64,000 nucleotides of DNA from Salinicola salarius (GTDB lineage: Bacteria > Pseudomonadota > Gammaproteobacteria > Pseudomonadales > Halomonadaceae). A program made the position numbers and the translations under genes. Below, in pieces: positions 29,722 to 37,851 of the stretch. The DNA lies in contig NZ_PZJT01000006.1 of NCBI RefSeq assembly GCF_003206135.1, forward strand, positions 69,250 through 133,249, in the 5' to 3' direction. Below the pieces are notes generated by a model, which saw only the letters and a program-made list of their open reading frames with translations, was not told the origin of the DNA and searched no databases. The first letter of the stretch is position 1; every line of letters starts with the position of its first letter.

Positions 29722-30762
29722 GTGATCGAATGGTTGGCCGACTACGGTCTCTTCCTCGCCAAGACCATGACACTGGTGATCGCCCTCGGCGTGATTCTGA
29801 CGCTGATCGCCCATGGGCGTCGCAAAGGGCAGGGCAGCGCCGGATCGACACTGAAGATCGTCGAGCTGGACGAGCGCTTTCAGCGTCGGCGTCGTCAGCT
29901 GCATCTGGCCGCGGTGCCCAAGGCGGGTCGACGCCGGTTGGCCAAGCAGTTGCGCAAGTCCACCAAACTGGCTCACAAGCAGGAGGCCAAACGCGAGGCC
30001 GAGCGTGTCTGGGTGCTCGATTTCGAAGGTGACATGAAAGCTTCCGGAACGTCGGCATTGGCCGAACTGGTGTCGCTGCTGCTGGAAGAGATCAGGAGCG
30101 GGGACGAGATCGTGTTGCGTCTGCAGTCCGGCGGTGGCCTGGTACACAGCTACGGCCTCGCCGCGGCACAGCTGGATCGCCTGCGTGATGCCGGCGCTCG
30201 TCTGACCGTTTGCGTGGACAAGGTCGCGGCCAGCGGCGGCTACATGATGGCGTGTTGCGCCAATCACCTGATCGCCGCTCCGTTCGCGGTCATCGGCTCG
30301 ATCGGCGTCGTGGCGCAAATTCCCAATGTCCATCGGCTGCTCAAGAAGCACGATGTGGATGTCGAGCTGCTGACTGCCGGGCGCTACAAGCGCACGTTGA
30401 CGGTGCTGGGCGAAAACAGTGAAGAGGGGCGCGCCAAGTTTCTCGAGGATCTTCAATCCACCCACGATCTCTTCAAGCATTACGTGGCCCAGCGGCGGCC
30501 AGCGCTGGATATCGAAACCGTCGCGACGGGGGAGATCTGGTATGGCAGCGAGGCGCTCGACGCCGGCTTGATCGATGCGGTGGGTACCAGTGACGCCTAT
30601 CTGCTGGAAAAGCAGCGCCAGCAGCTACGCGTGCTCAATGTGTCGCTGGCATCACGCGCTGGCCTGATGGGCAAACTGGGTAAAGGCATGGAGAGCGGTC
30701 TGGAAAGAAGCATTGACCATATTCTCCAGCGGGTCGAAGATCTGCGCTGGCAACGCCGTTGA
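29722..30762 (+). CDS. sohB: SohB, inner-membrane serine peptidase (S49 family)
   Basis: 346 residues with one N-terminal membrane helix (about 10-30). The S49 peptidase domain has the Ser171/Lys223 dyad: Ser in KVAASGGYMMA and Lys in GRYKRTLT. An N-terminal basic segment (RRRRQLHLAA) matches SohB rather than SppA. Start is a GTG with AAGGAG upstream. Likely role is membrane protein or signal-peptide turnover. Confidence 0.92.
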   Translation: MIEWLADYGLFLAKTMTLVIALGVILTLIAHGRRKGQGSAGSTLKIVELDERFQRRRRQLHLAAVPKAGRRRLAKQLRKSTKLAHKQEAKREAERVWVLDFEGDMKASGTSALAELVSLLLEEIRSGDEIVLRLQSGGGLVHSYGLAAAQLDRLRDAGARLTVCVDKVAASGGYMMACCANHLIAAPFAVIGSIGVVAQIPNVHRLLKKHDVDVELLTAGRYKRTLTVLGENSEEGRAKFLEDLQSTHDLFKHYVAQRRPALDIETVATGEIWYGSEALDAGLIDAVGTSDAYLLEKQRQQLRVLNVSLASRAGLMGKLGKGMESGLERSIDHILQRVEDLRWQRR

Positions 30763-30774
30763 CCCGCTCGGCAT

Positions 30775-30798
30775 CGCCCGGCATAGGCAAGCCGGGCG
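30775..30798. terminator. Hairpin between convergent sohB and the ArsR-family gene
   Basis: An 8-bp perfect stem (30775-30782 with 30791-30798) lies between two convergent stops. There is no good T-run, so termination is possible but unproven. Confidence 0.35.
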
Positions 30799-30806
30799 AA
30801 AGCGGC

Positions 30807-31112
30807 TCAGGCAATATCCAGTTTGCCGAGCGTCTGGATCAGGCGTTCGGCCACGTCGCCGTTCAGCGAGTAGTAGATCACCTGAGAGCTGCGACGGGTC
30901 GCGACCAGACGTTCCTGGCGCAGCACGGCAAGATGCTGTGATAGCGCCGATTGGCTCAGCGTCATTTCTCTGTTGATCTGGGTCACGGAATGCTCACCCT
31001 GCATCAGCAGGCAAAGGATACGCAACCGGCTCTCATTGGCGATCGCCTTGAGAGTCGCAGTGGCAGGACCGATCTGGTGGTCGCCAAGTGGGGTAATCAT
31101 TGTCGTCATCAT
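30807..31112 (-). CDS. ArsR/SmtB-family transcriptional regulator
   Basis: 101-residue winged-helix regulator with the recognition region SQSALSQHLAVLRQERLVATRRSSQVIYYSL. The classical metal motif ELCVCDL is absent and there is a single Cys (ILCLL), so it is probably not an arsenic sensor. The effector cannot be told. A perfect 7-bp palindrome 34 bp upstream is probably its own operator. Several in-frame ATGs lie near the start; the longest is used. Confidence 0.85.
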   Translation of the reverse strand: MMTTMITPLGDHQIGPATATLKAIANESRLRILCLLMQGEHSVTQINREMTLSQSALSQHLAVLRQERLVATRRSSQVIYYSLNGDVAERLIQTLGKLDIA

Positions 31113-31145
31113 GAAGTTCCGCGTGCGCGTTGGCGGATCGCCTAC

Positions 31146-31164
31146 ACTGAACCCACTGTTCAGT
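31146..31164. promoter_or_regulatory. Palindromic operator upstream of the ArsR-family gene
   Basis: ACTGAAC and GTTCAGT are perfect inverted arms separated by 5 bp, a geometry usual for ArsR-family dimers. A second inverted repeat, GTAAC-N5-GTTAC at 31186-31200, lies nearby. Confidence 0.6.
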
Positions 31165-31256
31165 CGTTACTGATATTAGCGTGACGTAACGTAAAGTTAC
31201 AATGCTTTTTGGCGCGTATCTCCGTGGTGGTGCTAGCGATCTCTTCGGCTGATCCC

Positions 31257-31262
31257 TATAAT
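31257..31262 (+). promoter_or_regulatory. Candidate -10 element for yhhQ
   Basis: Exact TATAAT, 121 bp before the yhhQ start. No good -35 is seen. It would give a leader of about 115 nt that includes the hairpin at 31304-31322. Confidence 0.4.
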
Positions 31263-31302
31263 TCGCGCCCGCTCCAAGCGATTCAGACATTGCTGCCATT
31301 CC

Positions 31303-31340
31303 AGAGGGTTCCCTAACCCCTCGGCCAACTCCGGTAATAG
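31303..31340 (+). promoter_or_regulatory. Possible preQ1-I-like riboswitch in the yhhQ leader
   Basis: A short GAGGG/CCCTC hairpin (31304-31308 with 31318-31322) has the loop TTCCCTAAC. It resembles the stem and C-rich loop of preQ1-I aptamers and lies upstream of a queuosine-precursor transporter. The A-rich tail expected downstream is poor, so this is a candidate only. A second hairpin (31338-31360) follows before the ribosome site. Confidence 0.3.
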
Positions 31341-31382
31341 CTCTTTGACAATGAGAGCTACGGCAAACGAAAAAGGTTACTC

Positions 31383-32063
31383 ATGTTGACACTCGACAAA
31401 CGCCAGCGCCGACTTGCCCTGCTATGGCTGGTCAGCTTCCATGTGCTGGTGATCACTGCCAGCAACTATCTGGTCCAGCTACCGTTCACCCTGTGGGGGC
31501 TCCATACCACCTGGGGGGCGTTCAGCTTTCCGTTCATTTTCCTGGCCACCGACCTGACGGTCCGCCTGTTCGGCAAGGCGCCGGCAAGAAGGATCATCGC
31601 CAGGGTCATGGTGCCTGCGCTACTGATCTCCTATGCAGTATCGGTGCTGTTTCAGCAGGGGCGGTTCCAGGGGGTGGAGGCGCTGGCCCAGTGGAACCTG
31701 TTCGTCGGCCGAATCGCACTGGCCAGTTTCATGGCTTACGTGCTGGGCCAACTGCTCGACATTCACGTGTTCGACCGGCTGCGCCGGCTTCGCGCCTGGT
31801 GGGTCGCGCCGACGCTCTCGACCATTCTCGGCAATCTGGCGGATACCTTCGCGTTCTTCGCCATCGCCTTCTGGCAGGGCCCCGATCCGTTCATGCGCGA
31901 GCACTGGGTGGAGATCGCCTGGTTCGACTACGCGGTGAAGCTGTCGATCAGTCTGATCTTCTTCCTGCCGCTGTACGGCGTTCTGCTGGCCTACCTGGGG
32001 CGTCGACTGCTGGCCCAGGGAGATCGATTCAATCTGCCCGGCGTGTCGCGCCAGCGCGGATAG
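31383..32063 (+). CDS. yhhQ: YhhQ-type queuosine precursor transporter
   Basis: 226-residue membrane protein of the vitamin-uptake-like YhhQ (COG1738) family, which imports the 7-deazaguanine precursors preQ0/preQ1 for tRNA queuosine. About six hydrophobic spans and the segments TTWGAFSFPFIFLATDLTVR and PTLSTILGNLADTFAFF are diagnostic. The leader of more than 100 nt has hairpins that could regulate it. Confidence 0.9.
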   Translation: MLTLDKRQRRLALLWLVSFHVLVITASNYLVQLPFTLWGLHTTWGAFSFPFIFLATDLTVRLFGKAPARRIIARVMVPALLISYAVSVLFQQGRFQGVEALAQWNLFVGRIALASFMAYVLGQLLDIHVFDRLRRLRAWWVAPTLSTILGNLADTFAFFAIAFWQGPDPFMREHWVEIAWFDYAVKLSISLIFFLPLYGVLLAYLGRRLLAQGDRFNLPGVSRQRG

Positions 32064-32206
32064 CAGTCATCCGCTTGTCGCCGCACAACGCCGTCCATCG
32101 GGCGCTGGCGGTGTCCGCCTGCGCGGGGGCGGAGCCGAACCCCGGGTTTTGTTATCCTTGACCGAGCTGGCGGCTTCTCGAGCCGTCGGATCGGATTTCA
32201 GGAGGG

Positions 32207-32998
32207 ATGACGTTGCAACTTCACTGTATCGATACCGGAATCGCGGAGAGCGGCGATACCGCGATTCCGCTGGTCGTGCTGCACGGGCTGTTCGGTAGCG
32301 CCGACAATTGGCGCTCCCACATCAAGCAGTGGCAGGTCGATCGACGCGTGATCGCCGTCGACCTGCGCAATCATGGCCGCTCGCCTCACGTCGAGGGGAT
32401 GCGATACGCGGCGATGGCGTCCGATGTCATCATGTTGCTGGACGAGCTCGATATCGAACGCTTCGACCTGCTGGGGCATTCGATGGGCGGCAAGGTCGCG
32501 ATGACGCTGGCACGGCTCAACCCGGCGCGGGTAGCGCATCTGATCGTCGCCGACATCGCGCCGGTGGCGTACGAGCACGGCCATGACGAGATCTTCGCGG
32601 CGATGCGTCGGGTCGAGACGGGGCAGCCGACCTCCCGTCGCGAAGCCGCGGCGATAATGGAAGAAGAGATCGATAGCGCTCCCACGCGTCAGTTCCTGGC
32701 GACCAATCTGGTGCGCGACGACGATGGCATCATGCGCTGGCGGGTCGGGCTCGACGAGATCGGCGCGGGGTACGAGGACATCATCGCACCGCCCGATGGC
32801 GATCAGCCCTTCGAAGGTCCGGCCTTGCTGATTCGTGGCGGTGATTCCCACTATGTGCGGGATCGTCATCGCGACGCGGTCGCCGCGGTCATGCCCAACG
32901 TCGAATGGCAGACCCTGGAAGGCGCCGGCCACTGGCTGCACGCCGAACAGCCGGAGGCGTTTCGGGAGGCCGTGAATCGCTTCACCACCGGCTCCTAA
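32207..32998 (+). CDS. ybfF: YbfF-type alpha/beta-hydrolase (esterase)
   Basis: 263-residue cytoplasmic esterase with the nucleophile Ser92 in GHSMGG and the late His in GAGHWLHAEQP. The oxyanion region is HGLFGSADNW. In E. coli YbfF hydrolyses acyl-CoA and short esters; the natural substrate is not settled. GGAGGG directly abuts the ATG, so the in-frame TTG at 32213 may be the true start. Confidence 0.88.
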   Translation: MTLQLHCIDTGIAESGDTAIPLVVLHGLFGSADNWRSHIKQWQVDRRVIAVDLRNHGRSPHVEGMRYAAMASDVIMLLDELDIERFDLLGHSMGGKVAMTLARLNPARVAHLIVADIAPVAYEHGHDEIFAAMRRVETGQPTSRREAAAIMEEEIDSAPTRQFLATNLVRDDDGIMRWRVGLDEIGAGYEDIIAPPDGDQPFEGPALLIRGGDSHYVRDRHRDAVAAVMPNVEWQTLEGAGHWLHAEQPEAFREAVNRFTTGS

Positions 32999-33002
32999 GC
33001 TC

Positions 33003-33086
33003 TGTCTGAAAATCGACGAGCGATAGCCAGACAAGGCGCAACGACCGTAGGGAGTAACAGCCGAAGGCTGGCCCGAAGGGTAAGCA
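33003..33086. repeat. Structured intergenic element, candidate dispersed repeat
   Basis: The ybfF-cho gap begins with TGTCTG, which pairs with CAGACA (33028-33033). Short inverted segments such as AGCCGAAGGCT follow. The layout is like intergenic repeats known from Halomonas-type genomes, but no second copy is in this window. Confidence 0.35.
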
Positions 33087-33115
33087 TAGCGATTCGACGT
33101 CATGTCGGCTCGGCG

Positions 33116-34015
33116 CTATAACGGGTCGATTCCGCCATCGATCGGGATCGGCTCGATCTTCGCGTCTTCGGACGAGATGAAGCGATTGAGGATACGATAG
33201 GTATCGATATCGAAACCGCGGGTGTCGGGCAAGGTGTCAAGATCGTCGAGCCGTTCGACACTGCCCTGGTAGTGCCAGTGATCGACGATATGCAGGCCGA
33301 CCTCGCCCTGACGATCGCTTTCCCTGAAGGCGACGCGGCCGGGCCAGGGCCAGTTCTCGATGCGCAGTTTCTCCATTCCATCCCGCGCTCGCCAGGTATG
33401 TTCCTCCAGACTTTCCCTCCCGCAGCAGGCGCCGAGGCAACGGCCGATCTGATAGCCGAAGCAGCGGCCCCGTCCGGCTTCCAGCCCCAGGACACGCAGA
33501 CACAGCGATTCGTCGTTGGCGATGTCCCGGAGCGTCATCTGGGCATCGCGGCGATTCCGAAACAGGCCGTAGAACCGTGTCCGTGCCGTTACCACCCATT
33601 GGCCGTCGGTGAGCGTCGGGCGATCATCGCCGTCGGGCCAGTTCCAGCTCACCATGCGTACACGCTTGCGTAGCTGCCGGTTGTAGAGCGGCACCCATCG
33701 CTTGATCAGGTCGGCCTCCAGCAACTGAGCGCCCAGGTCGCCGCTGGTTCGCATCCACGCGATGCGTCGGGTCTGCGCCATCATCTGGTCATGGCGGCGG
33801 GAAACCGGCTGCTGCACGTGACTGCGAACACGGCTGCGCATGTTGATGCTCTTGCCGACGTACAGCGGCAGTTCATTCTGACCGAAGAAGACGTAGACCC
33901 CGGGCCGCGCCGGCAACGCCCCCAGATCGTCGACGGTCGTGCTCGGCAGCGCCTGGGTCGGATCCTGCCGCGGGTCGTAATGCAATGCGTCATAACGCGA
34001 TGATATTGAACTCAT
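33116..34015 (-). CDS. cho: Cho, UvrC-like 3' incision endonuclease
   Basis: 299-residue protein with an N-terminal GIY-YIG nuclease domain (GVYVFFGQNELPLYVGKSINMRSRV). A UvrC-like second half includes a Cys cluster (CFGYQIGRCLGACCGRES). It lacks the UvrB-binding and RNase H-like endonuclease/HhH parts of UvrC, which is the Cho architecture. Cho makes the 3' cut at bulky lesions during nucleotide excision repair. In E. coli it is SOS-induced; no clear LexA box was found here. Confidence 0.9.
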   Translation of the reverse strand: MSSISSRYDALHYDPRQDPTQALPSTTVDDLGALPARPGVYVFFGQNELPLYVGKSINMRSRVRSHVQQPVSRRHDQMMAQTRRIAWMRTSGDLGAQLLEADLIKRWVPLYNRQLRKRVRMVSWNWPDGDDRPTLTDGQWVVTARTRFYGLFRNRRDAQMTLRDIANDESLCLRVLGLEAGRGRCFGYQIGRCLGACCGRESLEEHTWRARDGMEKLRIENWPWPGRVAFRESDRQGEVGLHIVDHWHYQGSVERLDDLDTLPDTRGFDIDTYRILNRFISSEDAKIEPIPIDGGIDPL

Positions 34016-34039
34016 ATCACCAATCTAGACGATCCTCCG

Positions 34040-35050
34040 CTAGGGTGCGTTGAGATCCACCGCGAGGCGGGAGACCGGACTCTGGGCCTTGATCTGGCCG
34101 CGTTCGAGCAAAAATGCCTCGAAATCGCGGTAGCGTTTGGCATCCAGCGCCGCCGGCCGCAAGGCGAAGCGGGGCAGTGTGGCTTTCCAGGCGGCCGCGT
34201 TGAGCGGCGTATCCAGCGCGGGATCGTAGGCGATGAAGCTCTGCCACGCGTCGTCCGGATGATTGATTATCCAGGATGTCGCCTCGCCGATGGCATCCAT
34301 GAAGCGGCGGTCGGCCTCGCGGTGTTGATCCAGCGTCTCGCGATTGGCGACGAAGATCAGTTCATCGTAGGTGGGCACGCCCTGTTCCTCGATATAGAAC
34401 GCCTTGCCTTCGACGCCTTCCTGTTTCATCTGCGCCGGTTCGAAGTTGCGGAAGGCCCCGGTGACGGCGTCGACCTTTTCGCTGATCAGCGCCGGTGTCA
34501 GCGAAAAGTTGACGTTGACCATATCGACATCGTCCAGGCTCAGGCCGCTGTGCTCGAGCATGGCCGACAGCAGAACCTCCTCGACGCCGCCGACCGAGTA
34601 TCCGACCTTTTTCCCGGCGAGCTGGGACAGGTCTTCGATACCGCTATCCGCGCGTACCAGCAGCGCATTCAGCGGCGTCGCGATCAGCGTACCGACGCGT
34701 ACGACCGGAAGCCCCTGATCCACCTGCAAATGCAGCTGCGGCTGATAGCTGACCGCAAGATCGATCCGCCCGGCAGCGACCAGCTTGGGCGGGACGCTGG
34801 GATCGGCCGGGGCCTGAATGTCGACATCCAGGCCGCGTTTCTCGAACAGCCCGCGCTGCTTGGCGATGACGATCGGTGCGTGAACCGGATTGACGTACCA
34901 GTCGAGCATCACGCTCAGCGGAATCATCTGTGGCGGCGCCAGGGCATTTTCGTCTTGCTGCGCCAAGGTCGGCGTCGCCAGGGCCAGGCCCAGCAGCGCC
35001 AGGCTCATCGCCAGTCCGCGCCGCCATAGTGTCGAAGGTTGGATTGCCAT
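34040..35050 (-). CDS. thiY: ThiY-type periplasmic thiamine-precursor-binding protein
   Basis: Solute receptor of the NMT1/THI5-like family, 336 residues from the ATG at 35050 with AGGGGAA upstream. The signal peptide is residues 1-30. The pyrimidine-binding segment LDWYVNPVHAPIVIAKQRGLF is close to ThiY/THI5 proteins, which bind N-formyl-4-amino-5-aminomethyl-2-methylpyrimidine. It is the third gene behind the TPP riboswitch, which supports thiamine-precursor import. Confidence 0.88.
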   Translation of the reverse strand: MAIQPSTLWRRGLAMSLALLGLALATPTLAQQDENALAPPQMIPLSVMLDWYVNPVHAPIVIAKQRGLFEKRGLDVDIQAPADPSVPPKLVAAGRIDLAVSYQPQLHLQVDQGLPVVRVGTLIATPLNALLVRADSGIEDLSQLAGKKVGYSVGGVEEVLLSAMLEHSGLSLDDVDMVNVNFSLTPALISEKVDAVTGAFRNFEPAQMKQEGVEGKAFYIEEQGVPTYDELIFVANRETLDQHREADRRFMDAIGEATSWIINHPDDAWQSFIAYDPALDTPLNAAAWKATLPRFALRPAALDAKRYRDFEAFLLERGQIKAQSPVSRLAVDLNAP

Positions 35051-35135
35051 GGTTTGTTCCCCTGTCATTTCGATGTATTCATGAAGACATGCATGGTTGC
35101 TACGATTCGCTAGAAAGAGCCGGTGTGATCTCGTT

Positions 35136-35912
35136 TCAGGATCCGGATTCCACACGATCCCGGTGCCAGGGCATCGACAGCCTCAGTGCAGCGTCGACGC
35201 CGAAGTAGAGCAGGACGGCAAACGCCACGAGCACGACCAGGGCGGCAAACATCAGGTCGATCTGCAATCGTGCATTGGCGTTGAGCATCAAGTAGCCCAG
35301 CCCTTGACTGGAGCCGACCCATTCACCGATCACCGCACCGATCGGCGCCGCGCTGGCCGCCATCCGCAGCCCGGAAGCGAGCGACGGCAGGGCGGCCGGC
35401 AATTGGACTTTCAGCAGCTGCTGGCGCCGGCTCAACCCGAAGGTGCGAGCCAGATCGAGCCAGCCCTGCGGTGTCTGGCGCAGCCCGTCGTAGCCGGTCG
35501 ATGCGACCGGGAAGTAGATGATGACCATGGCCATCAGGATCTTCGGCCCCAGGCCGTAACCGAGCCACAGCATCAGGATCGGTGCCAGCGCGAACAGCGG
35601 GATGGCTTGACTGATCAGCAGCAGCGGCAGCAACGTGCGGCGCAGGGCGCGGAAGCGAGCCAGCGCCAGCGCCGTTGCCAGCCCCAGCAGGATGCCGCCG
35701 ATCAGCCCGGCCACGATCTCGATCGCGGTGATGCCGGCATGATGGGCAAGCAACGCACGCTGTTCGATCAAGGCGCTACCGACGGCCATCGGCGAGGGCA
35801 GAATGTAGCGCGGCACGCCGGTCAGTATCAGTACCAGCTGCCAGATGGCAGCGAGGACGACGAGCGCCACCACGGGGCGAACGAGTCGGCCCGGTGCGAT
35901 CTTCTCAAGCAT
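35136..35912 (-). CDS. thiX: ThiX-type ABC transporter permease
   Basis: 258-residue BPD_transp_1 permease with six membrane spans and the EAA loop (DLARTFGLSRRQQLLKVQLPAALPSL). It overlaps thiZ by 8 bp and precedes thiY by 85 bp. With them it forms a complete importer for a thiamine pyrimidine precursor. The pairing with a TPP riboswitch is what separates it from similar taurine/nitrate permeases. Confidence 0.87.
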   Translation of the reverse strand: MLEKIAPGRLVRPVVALVVLAAIWQLVLILTGVPRYILPSPMAVGSALIEQRALLAHHAGITAIEIVAGLIGGILLGLATALALARFRALRRTLLPLLLISQAIPLFALAPILMLWLGYGLGPKILMAMVIIYFPVASTGYDGLRQTPQGWLDLARTFGLSRRQQLLKVQLPAALPSLASGLRMAASAAPIGAVIGEWVGSSQGLGYLMLNANARLQIDLMFAALVVLVAFAVLLYFGVDAALRLSMPWHRDRVESGS

Positions 35913-36648
35913 GAGCCGACTCCCGCAGCCGGGTGACGAGCTCGGCCTGACGACGCTGCAGGTCGATATTGTCGAGCGGGCGCGGGCGAGCGCCTTCGGG
36001 TACGGGTATCGATACCAGGCGGGCGGGCTCGCCCTGCAGGATCAGGATTCGATCGGCCAGACGCAGCGCCTCGAGCGGGTCGTGCGTCACCATGATCACC
36101 GTGCGGTCGGCCAGGAGTCGGCTGGCAAGGTCATGCAGCTCCAGCCGGGTAATGGCATCGACCGCCGAGAAGGGTTCGTCCATCAGCACGACGCTGGCAT
36201 CCTCGAACAGCGTACGGGCGAGGGCGACGCGCTGGCGTTGCCCGCCGGAGAGTTCGTCCGGCCACTGACCGGCCTTGTCGGCGAGACCGACCTGGTCCAG
36301 CAGGCGCTGGGCACGCTGCCGGTCCTCAGGCGCGGGTCGTCCTCGCCAATGCGAACCCAGCATCACGTTACCCACCACGCGCTGCCAGGGAACGAGGAGA
36401 TCCTGCTGCGCCATCCAGGCGAGACGGCCCGTCAGCGGCGCACCGTCGCTGGTAGCGAGATCGAGATGATGGTTGTCAGGCAGTCTCAGGCTGGCGATCA
36501 TGCGCAGCAACGAGCTCTTGCCGCTGCCGCTGCGACCGAGCAGGCAAGTCCAGCTGCCCGCGTCGAACCGGGCCTGAAGCCCGTGAAACAGCGGGCGATT
36601 GCCGAACGTCAGCGAGGCCTGGCGGACGACGAGTCCGGGTGGTGGCAT
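35905..36648 (-). CDS. thiZ: ThiZ-type ABC transporter ATPase
   Basis: 247-residue ABC ATPase with Walker A (LLGRSGSGKSS), signature (LSGGQRQRVALAR), Walker B (VVLMDEPFSAVD) and the His switch (VTHDP). The ATG at 36648 is preferred because GGGAG lies 5 bases upstream. The ATG at 36660 has no ribosome site. First gene of thiZXY, directly downstream of the riboswitch. Confidence 0.88.
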   Translation of the reverse strand: MPPPGLVVRQASLTFGNRPLFHGLQARFDAGSWTCLLGRSGSGKSSLLRMIASLRLPDNHHLDLATSDGAPLTGRLAWMAQQDLLVPWQRVVGNVMLGSHWRGRPAPEDRQRAQRLLDQVGLADKAGQWPDELSGGQRQRVALARTLFEDASVVLMDEPFSAVDAITRLELHDLASRLLADRTVIMVTHDPLEALRLADRILILQGEPARLVSIPVPEGARPRPLDNIDLQRRQAELVTRLRESAHA

Positions 36649-36689
36649 GACAACTCCCATCGGGGCCGGGCGAAGTCATGCGAGAACTG

Positions 36690-36774
36690 CTGGCATTTCC
36701 TCCGCCGGTATTAGCCGGTTCAGGTTCAAGGGTTGTGCATACCGCACTCTCAGCCCGTCGCATGGGCACCCCTA
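36690..36774 (-). promoter_or_regulatory. TPP (THI-element) riboswitch
   Basis: On the minus strand the conserved blocks appear in order: GGGGTGCC, then GCTGAGA, then ACCCTTGAACCTGAACCGG, then TAATACCGGCGGAGGAA. These are the universally conserved P2/P3/P4/P5 segments of the thiamine pyrophosphate aptamer. It ends about 40 nt before the thiZ start and should reduce thiZXY expression when TPP is plentiful. Confidence 0.95.
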
Positions 36775-36858
36775 TCCAGTGCCTGCGATTGTACGCCGAC
36801 CGTCACCGCCTGCCCACCGGCGATGATCGGACCGACACAAGGACGAAGTGCATTGACG

Positions 36859-37719
36859 ATGCGAGACGTTGCGATCCGCGCGGATGACGAACTGACCCGG
36901 CGCATGGCGGCGCTGACGGGCAAGTCGCTGACGCCGTTGGCGCTACGCTGGCCGGACAGCGCCAACTGGCTGTGGCGCAGCGAAGAGCTTTCTCCGCAGT
37001 TGCTGAAGCTGGCGAGGAGATCGCCCGCGACCGACGGCTTCTGGTGGGGGATCCGACAGCTGTTCGGGTTCGACCGCTGGCAGGTTCCCGAAGCGCTGAC
37101 CCGCGTGCCGGGATGGCTGCCACCCCATTTGCCGATGGCGCCGTTGCCGATGACGTTCCTCGACCGGTTGCAGCAGGCGCCGCTCTGGAGCCTGCCATGG
37201 CGCCATGCCGCCCCGCCCGTGATGAGCGAGACGCTGGCCGCGCGGCTCGGCGATCAACTGGCGCTACTGCATCGGGAAGCACAGCCGGGGTTTGGTCATC
37301 CCGTCGGTGACATCTTGCCGCTGTCGAGTTGGCCGGAGCGTGCCCGCGCGTTCGTGGAGCACCACCCCCGGCGCGACTGGATAGGCCACGTGCCGAGTTG
37401 GCCGCAGCCCTCGAAGAGCGTCTGGTGCCTGCCGGATCTGCGCAGCGATCAATTTCTCGAAGGCGCGACGGACTGGTTATGGAGCGACTGGGAAGCGTTG
37501 GTGTGGGCGCCGCTGGAGCTGGATCTCTGCCTGCTCGAACTGCTGCTCGAAAATGCCGGCCAGCGCGATGCCTTCATCGCCGCTTATGGCCGTTATCACT
37601 CGATACCGGATCTCACCGATTATCGCCCCGGAATGCGGGCGCTGGCGGTGCTGCTGGGGTTGCATGGAGAAGGCGCCGGGGACCGGGTAATCGGCCATCC
37701 ACACTGGCTAAAAGATTAA
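36859..37719 (+). CDS. APH-fold phosphotransferase-like protein, divergent from thiZXY
   Basis: 286 residues from the ATG at 36859; an in-frame TTG at 36853 has a better spaced AAGGA. The C-terminal half resembles aminoglycoside/choline/thiamine kinase folds. A brace region LPDLRSDQFL (191-200) stands where active kinases have HGDLxxxNxL, and DWE follows at 210-212. The catalytic-position Asp193 is kept, but the His and Asn are Leu and Gln. The thiamine neighbourhood makes a thiamine-type kinase or pseudokinase plausible; this is inference. Confidence 0.55.
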   Translation: MRDVAIRADDELTRRMAALTGKSLTPLALRWPDSANWLWRSEELSPQLLKLARRSPATDGFWWGIRQLFGFDRWQVPEALTRVPGWLPPHLPMAPLPMTFLDRLQQAPLWSLPWRHAAPPVMSETLAARLGDQLALLHREAQPGFGHPVGDILPLSSWPERARAFVEHHPRRDWIGHVPSWPQPSKSVWCLPDLRSDQFLEGATDWLWSDWEALVWAPLELDLCLLELLLENAGQRDAFIAAYGRYHSIPDLTDYRPGMRALAVLLGLHGEGAGDRVIGHPHWLKD

Positions 37720-37851
37720 ATTTGCAGCAATTTTCGACCACGCAAGACTTCGTCTGCATGGCATACTAAGGCCTGTTGCCGTTTCACGCACGGCCGCGCC
37801 GGAACGGCAACAGACCCTGGATCATCCCGACTCATAACCGATGGCTGAGAA

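Noticed and set aside
32064..32206. Small gene between yhhQ and ybfF
   Set aside because: No open frame with a ribosome site and coding character; it looks like a promoter region.
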